This document shows, piece by piece, positions 1 to 12,660 of a stretch of 64,000 nt of DNA. Below the pieces are notes generated by a model. The model searched no databases. It was not told the DNA's origin and saw only the letters and a list, made by a program, of their open reading frames with translations. Source of the DNA: Molanna angustata (taxonomy: Eukaryota > Arthropoda > Insecta > Trichoptera > Molannidae); NCBI GenBank assembly GCA_963576475.1, contig OY754970.1, positions 25,355,091-25,419,090 of the forward strand, written 5' to 3'. Position 1 is the stretch's first letter; each line of letters opens with the position of its first letter. Both the position numbers and the translations under genes were made by a program.

Positions 1-1057
1 TTTGTGACAATTCATTACGCCATTATTTCTAAAATCATTTACTGACATAGGCAAGGAAACATTTACGTATTCAAGTTGATCATATCTGACTGAGTAAGAA
101 ATTTGTCATTTAACAAAAATGCCATATTTTTGTCAATAAAATATACATAATTATTTTTTAAATATCTTCAAAGGAATTTATTTAATTGAATTTGTTTAAC
201 GATTAATTTTACAAAAAGGACATTTTCAGCTTAAAATATTATATGATTGAACTAATATAAATGATGTCATTATGTATATTGCATATTCCAAGATTCTGTT
301 TAATTTGTAATTAAATATGCATTGAATAAACGGTTTCATTTCCTTTAAACATAACTGCTACTTGTTGATCGATACCGGTGAATAGAAGTTTGTGGACAAA
401 ATTAAATACATAGATTGTAAAAATATTTATTCTTTTCATCTTAATTCAATTTACCAACTCAGATTCAAAAACCGTTATTCTAATAAATCATAAGAGTTAC
501 AAAAATTACTCCAAGCAAGACTTTTTAATTCAAAGAAACTGAAAGCTTCAATTTGAAATTTTCCACTGTTTGGTACAGACATCTTATTATTGAAGAGAAA
601 AACAGCCCGTAAACGTACCGAGTAAATATATCATTCATTAATCCGAAGATGTTACTTGAAAGCCATTTTGTTTTCTATTGTTTCTTGTGTCGCTTTATTG
701 CCATGTTAATATTTCACTGACTATTGTTATCCAAAATGGTGTATAGTTTGCGGGATAAAACACAATGTGCAACATGAATAATTACAGTGATATATTATTG
801 CAGTACGGTTGGTTTATTGGGAGACAAAACACCCTTTTCTCATTAAGAAAATTCAACAACCAACCAATTTGAACTAGGTATCGCATTAAATGAAGTGTTG
901 GATTAAATTACTTAGATTAGTGGTAATATTTAATATAATATGTTAAAAGTCGAAATATTAATTCGTATTGAAGGAAAACCGGAGATTTAGTAAATGTTCC
1001 CACCCACTTAAAGTTACTTATAAATAATAACAACAAAATTACTTTGTATAACAACAC
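1..1057. other. AT-rich stretch, nothing recognised
   Basis: No open frame with recognisable protein similarity, no RNA gene and no clear repeat was seen here. It is AT-rich non-coding DNA, either upstream flank or an upstream intron of the NOS gene that becomes visible at 22.4 kb. Confidence 0.6.
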
Positions 1058-1269
1058 TTTATTTGACAACAGTCAACAAGTTTCAAGAATGATGTTCTCT
1101 TCCTAGTATACGAAGTATACTACGTACGAAGTATACTAGGTATACGAAGCGAAGTATACTAGGTACCTAGTATACGAAGTATAACTAGTATACGAAATAT
1201 AACTAGTATACGAAGTGTCCTGAGGAAGAGAACATCGTTCTTGAAACATGTTGACTGTTGTCAAATAAA
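1058..1269. repeat. Penelope-type inverted repeat with hammerhead-like core
   Basis: Two arms of about 46-50 bases (1058-1103 and 1220-1269) are near-perfect inverted copies. The right arm reads CTGAGGA (1220-1226), one extra base, a short stem GAGAAC/GTTCTT with loop ATC, then GAAAC (1243-1247). This order (CTGANGA, stem II, GAAA) is the core layout of a hammerhead ribozyme, which is known from the terminal repeats of Penelope-like retroelements. The arms flank an array of TATACGAAGTATAC-type palindromes at 1104-1219. The same kind of structure recurs at 38942-39039 and 54196-54962, the last enclosing a GIY-YIG frame, which supports the Penelope assignment. Self-cleavage is inferred, not shown. 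Confidence 0.6.
1104..1219. repeat. palindromic TAGTATACGAAGTATAC array
   Basis: Several irregular copies of a short palindrome built on TAGTATAC and GAAGTATAC stand between the two arms of the inverted repeat. It looks like slippage or foldback growth in the loop of the larger palindrome. Confidence 0.6.
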
Positions 1270-1271
1270 AT

Positions 1272-1296
1272 CCGCACACCAGCGACAGGTGTGCGG
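1272..1296. repeat. 9-bp GC-rich hairpin
   Basis: CCGCACACC (1272-1280) and GGTGTGCGG (1288-1296) form a perfect 9-bp stem with a 7-base loop, directly after the Penelope-type inverted repeat. It stands out in AT-rich surroundings. No function can be assigned. Confidence 0.5.
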
Positions 1297-2198
1297 GTTT
1301 GTATGACTTTACTAAATAAAACACGACACAACAGTGCTAACGATGTTAAATATTACCTTAGGAAATCAGCGTTTCAAAACACTGAAGTTGAAATGGCGAT
1401 AGCAGATTCTTTTTACTAATAGTCCAATTTTTTGGTTAGGTTTGTTTATAAGCAACTAGCGAGTACTAGTTATATTATGAATTGTTATTATTTCATATTT
1501 TCAATTAATATTGAAAATATGAAATTTGAAATAAAAATTGAGTAGAAAAAAATAGTGCAAAGTAAAATTATTCCTAGTTCAGAGAAGAAAATGACCACCT
1601 ACAATGAGAGATATCCCACGACGGAAAAAATGTTTTTTTTTTCAATCTTAATATCTCAATAGAGACGTATTCGGAATGCGTATTCAAAGGAGAACTGGTA
1701 AATCATGCACCTACGGGGCTTACGACCTGTCATCGGCAAGTTAACGTGATCATTTTAAGCGATTTTTTCCTTTTTATTTGAAGAGTGCATAATTACAATT
1801 ACTACTTAAAAATACTTCAACCAGATAGATAGATAAATACACGACAAAATAATGCTTTGTTTGATCAATCCGACAAACAACGTAAACCTGTTTGTAGCAG
1901 ACGAATTTGAAGGATATCGGCATGTTGAGTTGAAATTCAACCAAAACTCTGTTGAAAAAAATAATTAAACAAACCTCACCAGCACATAACAAAATGAATC
2001 AAACGTCGGTTTGATGCTTCAATCAAATATAAAACGTCTGTTTTTGATTTTACAGTAGATATTCCCCAATAGACATATCAATCACGAGTATATAAACCTT
2101 ATTAATTGTAAATGAAACCTACTGCAAATATTCTTTATCTAGTAATGAATTATTTTTGTGTTTTTTCTTATATTTTATAACATTGTCTTACTACATAA
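1297..2198. other. non-coding stretch, nothing recognised
   Basis: No gene or defined repeat seen. Short open frames here have no recognisable features. Confidence 0.5.
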
Positions 2199-2305
2199 GG
2201 CGTTATTTATTTATTTATTCATCTTTCTGTACATAATGTAAACAAATATATTTTACACTAGCGGGCTTATTGACATTAGGCAATTTCTTCCAACCAACAA
2301 GATTA
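2199..2305 (-). mobile_element. LINE 3' end fragment
   Basis: On the - strand this reads a GTTGGTTGGAAGAAATTGCC block, then CAATAAGCCCGC, then an AAATA-type tail. The same block ends the LINE at 25236-26052 and, more diverged, the one at 43850-44310. It is therefore a 5'-truncated 3' end of the same CR1/L2-like LINE family. Confidence 0.6.
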
Positions 2306-5300
2306 CAAAGTATGACAAAATTGTCTATGTACAACAATAACAATAAGAGCAAAAAACAAAGATAATATAAATATAATACTAAGATACAATTAAAACGAAA
2401 AAAAAATTAAAAATACTTCATAGGAAAAAAAGGATATGGTAAGGACATGGAGATGAAATCGGGATCAGGTTTTCAGGGATAAATATTCCTTCTTTTGTTT
2501 TTTCTTGTAAGTTAGATGACGCAATATCCGGGCATAGGCTATTCTATAATTTTGCTGATTGTACTTCGAACGAAGAGCTGAAAAATTCTGTATTATGGAT
2601 AGGGATGGATGGTGTTGTACGTTCAGCTGATCGGAGTGGAAGTCCATGATTGGATAAACAAGTAAATTTTTTTTGAGGTACTGTGTATTTTATACATTGT
2701 CAATTTTATCAGTTAAGAAGCCGTCACTATTGTTTTATTAGTATGATAAATAAAAAAGTATACGTAGAGATATTATTATAGTTTGATTTATATCTCAATA
2801 ATTGTGGAGTTTTACAATAAAAAAATGTCGGTACAAATCTCTAAAATTAAGTTCTTAATATTATAAAGCATAGGTTATTTTTATTGATAAATACCTATCT
2901 GTCTTCGTCCATGATGTTTTTTTTACAAAAAAAAACATAAGAAATATATATTTCTTTTCTGAAACGCTGCGCTGAGCCTAAAATACATACGTTATTAAAA
3001 ACAAATCAAATATATATAAAAAAAACTTGAGGACACACTTTTAAAAGTCATCTTCGCGTTGAAATGAAGAATATTGCCAGTTTCAAACACAAAATGCAAA
3101 CGCATTTGTTTTTAACAGCTAACAAATTCTTAACAAATTAAAATGAGGAACGATATAATGGTACTTAAAGAGCTATAGTAATTTTGTATGAAATGCAAAA
3201 TTGTTCAATTTTATCAAAATATCTAATGAAACATTTATCAAAATAATATCTAATGAATACGCAAATTCTAAAAGTTTCTGAGATCTAAATGGTCGAAGTT
3301 AGTTAAAAATCAATTGAAAAACTAATGTTGAAGTTAAATAAAAGTTTGTAATAAAAAGGAGAAGAAAATCAGATTCGTTCTTTTGACATGGACTCGTTCA
3401 TATTTGAAAAATATATTTGAATGTGATCAAAGTTAATTGGCTGACAGAGTTTGCTTAAATTCCGATTTTTTATGGTATTCAGTTTGAGGTATTTTTATTC
3501 ACATACAAGAGCACATCTTTTCGTCCATATTTTATTTCTTTCAAGTATTATACCTGAATATGTAATTATGAGTACGGGTCATCAAGGATTAGGTCATCAG
3601 GTGTGAAATTGCAAAGTGCCAGTGAAGCCAAGTGGATTGAGGTGTGTACTACGGTCCAAATAATAAACTTAAAGGGTACATGGGTTAATTTGCTGAATGC
3701 CACGCATACCCTTATGATTGATGGATGTACTTTGACATTTTTATCTGTTTTATAAATCATACATTGAATTTTCAATTGCATCTACATTACAACATAATAA
3801 ACGTATCTCTCGGGTGGTTGAATTTCTAACTGAAACACCCTAATTAAGATTTTTATCGCATACGAACGACGATAAATAGCAAAGACATTTTTGAAAATCA
3901 GTAAATGATATTATTAAATATTAATGCACAAATATTTCATTGAATAAATAAAAAAAATAAACAGTATTAAAAATAATAGGTATCTTACAACTTACACTTG
4001 AATAATATTTTGAGAAGTATAATTTATTTAAAAAATGTGATCAAATGCGAATATATAATAAACTTATTCCTAACCTCAAATGGCAAAGGTGTTGGTAACA
4101 TTTTTCCGGCGACCAATTTCCATTCAATTTATAAAGAAATTCGCTCATGCGAGTCATTTTTATTATTAAAGACTTACTGAACCTAACCAAAAAATAAGGG
4201 CAATGGGATTTACGAGTATCGTCTAGTCCCAGCTTTTCTTTTCTGCATTCTTAGGTTAGGTTTAAGATTGTTTATAATAATAATAATTATAGCGACTCGC
4301 GTGAGCGAGTTGCTTTATAAATTGAATTATTAATTATTATAAATCAAATTTATATATATTTTTAAAAATTTTGCATTTAATATAAAATTTCACAGCTCAT
4401 TTGACTAAATACTACGAGATCTCAACCAATCAGAGAGCCAACCGGAAACATTGACTTACTAAACCGAAAACAGGTGAATACGGATTGTAGGCGCTAGTGC
4501 AATTACGTAGGTACGCATCATACTATTATTTCGTTGTTGTATTTTATTGAATCCCGTATAATTCTCCCTTGATTCATCTGTCGCCAGGCTAGTCTTATTT
4601 CCCCAAACTGTTGGGCATATACATTATATAATGTTGAACTCTATTAACACAAAAAATTAAGCTAAGTTTTCAAGTAACTATTGAAAAATCTGATTCTGTT
4701 CAGGTGATAAAGGTAACGTGATCTGAGTAGAATACGACAATTGACACATAACTGTAACCTTCAGAGGCGATTGATTGTTACTATGCTCAGCAATACTCCA
4801 AAATGAGAAACAAAAACTTACAACATATCAAATACATTTTCTGTTTGGTATTGTCTGTAAAGTTTTTATTTATGTTTTGATTTGGTAGGATTATTATAAC
4901 TGTATCGGAGTAAATATATTGGGGACCGAACCCATTAAACACAACGGACGAGAATGTGAATCGACTGTTCATAAAAAATAATATGTAAGACTCCGAATGG
5001 TCAGTATGGGATAATTTTTGAAAGAAGAAACACACGTGCCTAATGCGTTGTTCTATTTTGGGCCTTTAGAAACTGTTTCAAAGTGGTCATTACCAAACCA
5101 AAGTAATCTCACGATTCAATAAAAAGTCGAACATGTCCCAAAAATCCACAGCTGCATAAGCTTCATTTAATGTTTATTTTGGTAGTTCTACACAATAAAA
5201 AATAATACGTGCCTTTTTAATATCGGCTATTGGGTAAATAAAATCAATAACCTAAATAAAAACAATATTGTCATTTATATTATCAGACACAATCCAAGGT

Positions 5301-7690
5301 TTTCGTTAATCATCTTTTTTGTTATCATATATCTTTACAATCATAATATTCTTTTTATTATCGTACCTTTCAAATAATGTCACCATTCTTCTTTCAGTTC
5401 TATTATTTCTATTTCTTGTCCAAATCAATTTGAATTCTAATTCACAATGATATTTTACAAATTATTAATTTGATATCGTCAGTTTTTTTTTCTTTTCCTT
5501 TTTCCAGTTTCCCATCTGAGGTCGGTCCTTCTGGTATGCAGTCTCCTCATTTTCGGTTCTGACCATTTCTGCGATTACCTACATCTTTCTAAATCTATTA
5601 TTTATCTATCTTTGTCCATTATGTAGCTTCTGTGGTTTGCTCGATAGTATGACGTTGCCCCTTCTATTATAACTATCGTTACATAATAAAATATAAAATT
5701 CATTCAAATGCTACTATATTATTCGTAAATTTATATGCGTTGATTGTTTCTACATATTCATATACAAATACAACTTCATTTTTTTTCATTTTCCAATTCA
5801 AACTATGAACATACATTTTCTAATGGTTTGGGAGTTTTCGAAAAGCTATTCACTGGTAGATTCACATTATATGGAGTAGGTAAAGAAAAAGAAAAGAATC
5901 GTTTTTTTCGCAAATGACGCTTTTTGATACAAAAAAAATATCGCGTTGAGGATTTTGATGAAGGCTGTATAGATATAAAAAGTAACATTGTCATACAAAT
6001 GAGAAGACAAATAAATTGCTACGGTTCGTGTTATGAATGTAAATTGTTTTTTAACATTTGTCTAATCGCGAGTATGTTTGAAGCAAAAAATTTCATTTCT
6101 CAAACACGAAACATTGTGTGGTATATGTAGGTACATTATTCTCAACAGCAGCACTCGAACAATACCTTTGGGTTACAATAACTGGAATCTCTTTTCTTTC
6201 GAAATAAAAAAGGATGTAACTTTTGAAATATGTCAAATTTTGGGTGTTCTGAAAAACTTTTAAAATGACGTAACGTGCTTTGGTGATAATAGAGATTGTT
6301 TAACTTTGTTGTACATTTTTCTCTTAAAATTTTAAGATGACAAGATTATCCGCTTATCTACGCTTTAAAGTTTTGGAGGAAAATCAGTACACAAGGTATT
6401 TACAATCATTTAATCGTGTTTATATTGCAAAAAAAAAATATTTTTTCTATTTTATTCGTCTAAAAACGTAAACGTGAAAATATAACTGATTCAAATATTT
6501 ACCTATTAAAAATCTGCCATGATTCTGAAATTTCTGTTGATTTATTACTAAGCGAAAATATTCCTTCGATGTTGAGATATTGAACACATTATTAATTAAG
6601 CACACTCAACGTTAGTTACATGTTCGATGTACATGTATTTCATTAATTAAACATGATGTTTCGCAAATTCATTATAATACATTAATAATAACCTAATCGC
6701 AGTACCTCTACGTTAATGTATGCTAAACAACACAACGTATAGAACATAAATAAAAGTAAAAATAAAAGTCATATTGAATGATGTTCAATACATGTTTGCT
6801 ACATAAACATACAATAAAGTATAAAATAAAAAAAAATTATAAAAATATATAAAAAAAATTATAAAGGACTAACAAACAAGTGTATTTGTGTGGGTGTTTG
6901 TATGTGTAAGATATAACTTCGTCTATATTGCGGTATAAAGTTAGTCAAAAGCAAGGGCCTGCCTTGAACAAAATCTTCACACAAAATCTGTATGTACTTC
7001 TGAAACCTGCACGAACTTCATACTTGTACCAAAACCATTTGTAAAAACATGAAGATAAAATATTGTTATTTTTAAGTTGGCAACAGTTGTCATTTTTCTA
7101 TGGTTGACACTTGAAATTTGAAGAATGTGGAAGCAAATACGGTATTGACCTTGATATTGACAAATCAATATCATATCACAAGTAGGTAAGTAATTACAAT
7201 ATATTTTTCCCCCATATTTAAACTACCTTGATTTTCTAAGTTTTAAATATGACAATTATAGAATGAAATACTCACATAAAAAAATAAAGTACAGATAATA
7301 TTAATAGTATTGGCTTGGTTGTTTTTACTAAAAATACGACGCTACTTTTTAGGTTAAGGTCAATAAAAATTTAAGATATCTAAGATCATTTCTTGTTACC
7401 GTAATACATTCAAAGTTTTGTTTTTTTTAATCTGTGTACCTAAAACATATTGCTTTCCGTGTATATTTGTTAATTAGTATTTCATTCCGTCTCCTATTTT
7501 TCATATTAGCTTTTATCATTTTTTCGCAATTTGCAATGTCATTTTACGCAAAACAAACATGTCTGTCATTGTCTGTGATCATGTGATGTCTGTCTATGAG
7601 TTCCGTTGCAGTAGGGTTGGGCAATATTATTAGTAGGTCATTATTAATTCCTCCAAGAACATTTCTCTAATTTACAATCTAAACAACATT
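2306..7690. other. long non-coding stretch with one small hairpin
   Basis: No supported gene in 5.4 kb of AT-rich DNA. A 10-bp hairpin built on AGCGACTCGC / GCGAGTTGCT lies near 4290-4313 within an AT-rich inverted context and may be the remnant of a MITE. Everything else looks like neutral intergenic or intronic sequence. Confidence 0.5.
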
Positions 7691-7864
7691 GGCCCTGAGT
7701 CAAATTGAAAACGCTGTTCGTTATCGCCAAGCGCTATTTTTTTGTGATTTGACGTTTGTTGTAGAAATTTTTTCTACAATAACAAACAACAAACGTCAAA
7801 TCCCATACAAAAAAAAATTAGCGCTTGGCGATAACGAACAGCGTTTCCAATTTGACTTGGGGGC
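7691..7864. mobile_element. hairpin MITE
   Basis: Almost the whole 174 bases fold back on themselves: arms of about 75 bases, carrying GTCAAATTG, AACGCTGTTCGTTATCGCC and GATTTGACGTTTGTTG on one side and their inverted copies on the other, with a very short centre near 7767-7777. Outer ends are GGCCC and GGGGC, with ATT on both sides as a possible 3-base target duplication. There is no coding capacity; the open frame through it is only the palindrome being read. Superfamily not determined. Confidence 0.75.
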
Positions 7865-8049
7865 ATTGTCAATTGAGGAACAACTTTATGCATTTATTAG
7901 ATTATAATACATAATAAATATATAAACTGGGATATATAGCGCCGTAGATATAAAAATTAATCAAATATGACCAAAAAGCATAGATATAAAAAATAAATGG
8001 GATATTTTTTTTTAATTGTGTATTTATTAATATGTTTTTTTTTTTGCAG

Positions 8050-8848
8050 ATTCCCTAGCGATCCGCAACAATAATTACTTTGGATAGGTGCCGTTAGAAA
8101 CATCTCCAGAAGAATAACCCCATATTCTTGTATTTGTTCCTCCCATTTCAAGGCTGGCGAAATAGATAGGAGTGGTTATATTTTGAAACTAAAAGAAAAC
8201 GTAGTTCCATCGGTTTTCTTCTCATCGATTGATGCTCCAGTACAAACTGATGTAAGTTGTGAAATTCATAAAAACAAATACCTATAAGTAAATATTTTTT
8301 TAATAAAATATCTTTTTATATTCTTAGTATCGAATTATCGTGAAATATGGTGGTACATTTCAACAAAATAAAATGCAATATGTCATATTTATAATTAAGT
8401 CGAAAATTTACTATAATGAATAATTTCTTTGTTCTAATTGCTTCTCGGGCAACTAACAGGTACTATGTCAAATGTTAATTTAATACGCACCCAATAACAA
8501 GTTGTCACATTCTGGAGACCTATGATATTTATCGAATTTCAGGAAAAATTATAGATGTAGACCATGATTGAACTGATCATATTTTGAAAAATAATATTAT
8601 TACTTAAAATAAATAAAAACTCCATTTTTTTACTTTTTCCACTTAATAAATTTGTTTGACCATTGAGGCGTTTCGCTCGAAAAAGCATCTACAGAATGGT
8701 AATTGATCATATTTTTTTTCAGGAATTTCTAGCAAATTTGCCCGGTACGTCTTCAATGCCAAGCGTTTCATCATCCAGTTGCACTCCAGTAGAATCATTG
8801 GCACAGGAAACCCCAAGAAAGACACGTTTACGATTTTTTTTTTTGTAA
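8050..8848 (+). pseudogene. THAP-domain protein remnant, two exons
   Basis: Exon 8050-8251 follows a TTTTTTGCAG acceptor and ends at GAT|GTAAGT. Its frame reads FPSDPQQ-stop-LLWIGAVRN, later CICSSHFKAGEI, and KLKENVVPSVFF. These match the second half of the THAP zinc-binding domain: the FP.DP.. entry, the conserved Trp, the C-x2-H pair (here CSSHF), and the AVPTIF-like end (here VVPSVF). Exon 8723-8848 follows a polypyrimidine-AG acceptor, continues in phase with a Ser/Thr-rich stretch and ends at TAA, with AATAAA just after. The TAA at 8072-8074 breaks the domain where a basic residue is usual, and the first half (the Cys-x2-4-Cys pair) was not found. So this is most likely a decayed gene or the THAP part of a dead P-type transposon. 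Confidence 0.6.
8438..8543 (-). mobile_element. SINE-B 3' fragment
   Basis: This matches the body of the SINE at 53824-54052 and 38196-38393 (GGGCAACTAACAG, TACTATGTCAAAT, CACATTCTGGA in that order on the + strand). The tRNA-like head is missing. It sits inside the intron of the THAP remnant. Confidence 0.65.
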
Positions 8849-10283
8849 ATAAAATATATTTCAGCCTATATCTTTGTTTCTTTTGTACAACCTCCATTGT
8901 CACTCAACATTAAATAACGATGTATGTAAGTCCCTTAATTAAGATGCAACAAACGGAACTTTTCGTTATTTTTTGTGTGTTTTTAGTTTGAAGACCTGAA
9001 TTTTTCGGTGTTATTTTTCTTCAAAAGCAGTGTTATTTTTTTACAAAATCTATGTTAAAGTAGTATTATTGTTAAGAAATCGATGTAAACAGCATTTCCT
9101 ATTGAAACACATTTATCTAAAAAAATAATACCATTAAATACATTGAAAGTGGACTTTGTCGATTTCACCCACAGAAATTTTATTTCATTAATTAATTTTA
9201 TTTTTCAATAATACTCTTTTAATTCTGCATATTGCAAAATATGTATTAGTAAAAGGACGTGTTTTATTTCGAAAATGACATAAAAAATCTAAATTTCGTT
9301 TTTTTTTCTAAAACTTGAGAATTCGCGTTATTCACGAAAAAAATATACAATTCGCGAATAAAATCGAGTAATCGCAAACGCTAAAAAATTCATGTTTCTA
9401 GTTATTAGGCATATTAATTTTTGCATTTTTTTTTCATTCTTATGAAAAAATACTAGCGAAGCGTATTTTATTTTACCAAAAGACAAACGCGCCGCTTGTA
9501 TATTCGTAAAGTTATCAAATATGCACATGTACATTAAATTGACAAAAAAAAAAACACATTTCAATTGAAGAATATAATATTTGGTTTATGAAAAACTCTA
9601 ATAGGCGAGTTTTACAAAGTATTCAAAGTAAAATCTCTAATTTCATTGAAGTAAATTTAGTTTCTTACATAATAAATAAAAAAATTATTATCTGCTGTCG
9701 TAGATATGTATATGTTAATAAAATTGTGTAATGTATATGTATTTATAATAAAAAACATATTTTGGGAATTCACATTAATATTATATGTCATTTCCCATCC
9801 CTACTGTCTAAACCCGCTGGTCGTTTATTCTAGCTATTGTTACATTTTATTATTGTCATATTGAGAAGGGGTGTATTTAAGTTTCTTCTATTTTATCTTA
9901 TGTGGACCAAACGTCAAACGAATCTGGCGTCAAATATTTCGCATATGGGCGCCTCCATCGTTTTTATTCCTCCAAGGTCAAAAGTATTGTTGTAGATAAT
10001 ATGTATGTATTATTAAATTTTTAACATATCACCACTGTTTATTTTTAATTCTAAATTTTGAATTTAATATAAAAATTATTCAATGCGGACTCAATTATCG
10101 GAAAATACAAAATCCGAATTTTCTTTTTATATGAAACAAAATAAAAGTGCAGTTATATTTTTAATGAATTAATTGGTACGTGTGTGTTATACTGATTGAT
10201 GGAGCTTTTGAAATACAAAACGTGTAGGTTTGCAAGTCATTTTAATTGCCTGTCATTTGCATACTTTTTAAGGAAACAACAAC
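8849..10283. other. non-coding stretch, nothing recognised
   Basis: AT-rich DNA without a supported gene or repeat boundary. Confidence 0.5.
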
Positions 10284-10594
10284 GAGTGGGCTGTGGCCAA
10301 CACTGAACTCACTACCAAACAATATAAAATATACGTTATGAAAATAAACTAATAATAAAATCATTTAATTTATTTTTATGTAGTTTTAATTTAAACAAAT
10401 TTTTAATGGTATTTTTTTTAATTTTTGATAATTTTATTAGAATATGTTATATTTTATTGTATACTTTACTGAAAAACGAGTTGTGGCTAACATTAAACTC
10501 TCAAGGCAGTTTAAACTGCAGTTATTATTATTAGAAACCCGTTACCACTGGACTGCTGATCGAGCTTGATTAGTACCTATAATTACAAAAAGTA

Positions 10595-11451
10595 TTCAAA
10601 TTGGTGGCCATATCTTCAATAAATCTGTGCAACTCCTTGCCTACGCTGATGATATAGATTATCATTGCACGCTCGGAAAATGATTTAAAAATTGCATTTA
10701 AAGCCCTGGCTGCATCAGCAAGGAATATGGGGTTGATGGTAAACGAGGGAAAGATAAAGTATATGCCAGTGCATGAACGTCGAAAACCGCCAGATTTGCG
10801 AGTCGACGATTACACATTCGAAACTGTTAGCGAGTTTGTGTACCTCGGTACTATGGTAACAAGTGACAACAATGTCTCAACTGAAATTAAACGCTGAATA
10901 GTGTCCGCAAATCGGTGCTACTATGGGTTGCAGAGGCACATGAAGTCTCGTCACCTCACCAGAAAAACGAAAGTCCTCCTCTATAAGACTCTAATTCGGC
11001 CAGTACTCTCATATAGATCATAATGTTGGGCAATCGCTAAATCTGATGAAAGAGCCCTGGAAATTTTTGAGAGGAAGGTGCTTAGGAGGATCTACGGCCC
11101 GAATTGTGACAATGGAGAGTGGCGTATCAGGCACACCTACGAATTGTATGATCTGTACAAGGAGCCTACCATACTGACAGAAATAAGAATTGGTAGACTC
11201 AGATGGGCTGGACACGTCCAAAGAATGAGCGAGGAGAACGTTCCAAGACGGATCATGAATGGTGCACCGGGGGGACGAAGAAAAGTTGGAAGGCCGAAGC
11301 TTCGATGGCTGGACGGAGTGGTGAAGGATGCGAACAGCATCGGCGTCCATAACTGGCGCAATGCGTCGCAGGATCGACAGTCATGGAGGCGGGCTCTGCA
11401 GGAGGCTAAGACCCGACCTGGGTTGTGGAGCCACAGATGATGATGATGATG
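10595..11451 (+). mobile_element. 5'-truncated RTE-like LINE with target duplication
   Basis: This is the end of a reverse transcriptase frame, broken in three places. The catalytic motif YADDID lies at 10642-10659. A one-base insertion at about 10660 shifts the frame, which then continues through stops at 10895-10897 and 11021-11023 to a TGA at 11438-11440. The C-terminus contains LRWAGHVQRM and GRPKLRW, the usual end of arthropod endonuclease-reverse transcriptase elements. The 3' end is a short TGATGATGATGA repeat, as in RTE elements, and AATTACAAAAAGTA is duplicated at 10581-10594 and 11452-11465. The copy is dead, but the insertion borders are exact. Confidence 0.85.
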
Positions 11452-11969
11452 AATTACAAAAAGTAAGGATTTGACATCTACTTTTAAATTTCATGGAAAA
11501 ACAAAATATTTTAAAGAAATTTAAATAATGTCATTAATTTCCCTCAATTCGCTTCACAGACAAAAACACACACAAATTCAATATGTTAGTCTCGACATGT
11601 CGATCGATGGAAGGACAGCGCTTCCGAAACATGTCGCGAAGTGACTCATAAAAATAGTGGTTAAATAATTCAACTATGGTTAAGTTTAAATAAGTTTATT
11701 ATAATATGTAGCATATGATTATTATGTGTTATTTCCTTGTATTTTTACTCTCCATACTATGGAATAGGGGAGAGTCATGATTTCACAATTTTAAGCGTAT
11801 TTTTTTACATAAATTTCTCAACGGGTATCATGTAGAGAGTGCACACTGTGAGTTTCGTCATGATGTGTTTGTATGTATGGCGTACGGCGTACGGCGTACG
11901 GAAAATTCCTTTTGTGTCCTCTCTACAGCCCCAACTATAAGTCCGATCGACTTCATATTAACATCATAT

Positions 11970-12127
11970 TTATTTATTTTTATTTATTTATTTATTTAAA
12001 TCCACAATAACCATACATAAAAAATTACAACAATACGACAGTGAAACATAGAACAAAAAAAAAATTTTAAAAATTGACAATTTAGTATAACATGTTGGCA
12101 CTGACAAAATGAATACAATCTATCAGT
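11970..12127 (-). mobile_element. short LINE 3' tail with 7-bp target duplication
   Basis: An (ATTT)n-rich segment interrupts a repeat unit. ATCATAT stands on both sides (11963-11969 and 12128-12134). On the - strand the segment ends in a (TAAA)n tail, which points to a heavily 5'-truncated LINE. Family not resolved. Confidence 0.55.
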
Positions 12128-12660
12128 ATCATATGTGTAAAGTGCATAGACCTAGAGCTGATTAGTTTTCCATACACAACTTTTGATTTCTTCTCTATGA
12201 ATTCATCATTTATGTTGTTTTTTTTGTGTCCTCTCTGCAGCCCAATAAGATTGACTTCATATTGATATCATATGTGTTAAGTCCATAAACTTAGAGCTTA
12301 TTAGTTTTCCATAGACAACAGTTCCTTTTTTCTCAATGTTTCTTTATGATTTCAACTATTAAAACTGAAAAAATGCTCTCACGACCTGGAAAATAGAGAT
12401 ATTTTAATTTGGTTTCAACTATTTATACAACACCAAGAATCTTCATAAAATTGTATTCAAAGATGGTCAATGTTAAAAGAAAAATATTCAACGGTTTCAA
12501 AAATTATATTTTATTTAATGGATTTTTGTATGAAACTTATATGTAACAAGCGAATTTTTTTATGTTTGGCAATGTTCTGTTCTTTGTTTCATATTGATAT
12601 AAGAATATTAATAGCTTGAACTTAGAACTGATTAGCTTTTCATAGATATCATATCACGTG

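Noticed and set aside
1126..1200. loxP-like half sites (TATACGAAGTATA)
   Set aside because: One arm resembles a loxP half site but spacing and the asymmetrical core are absent; the likeness comes from a palindromic simple repeat.
7689..7907. 72-codon open frame on the + strand
   Set aside because: It reads through a hairpin MITE; the two halves are inverted copies, not a protein.
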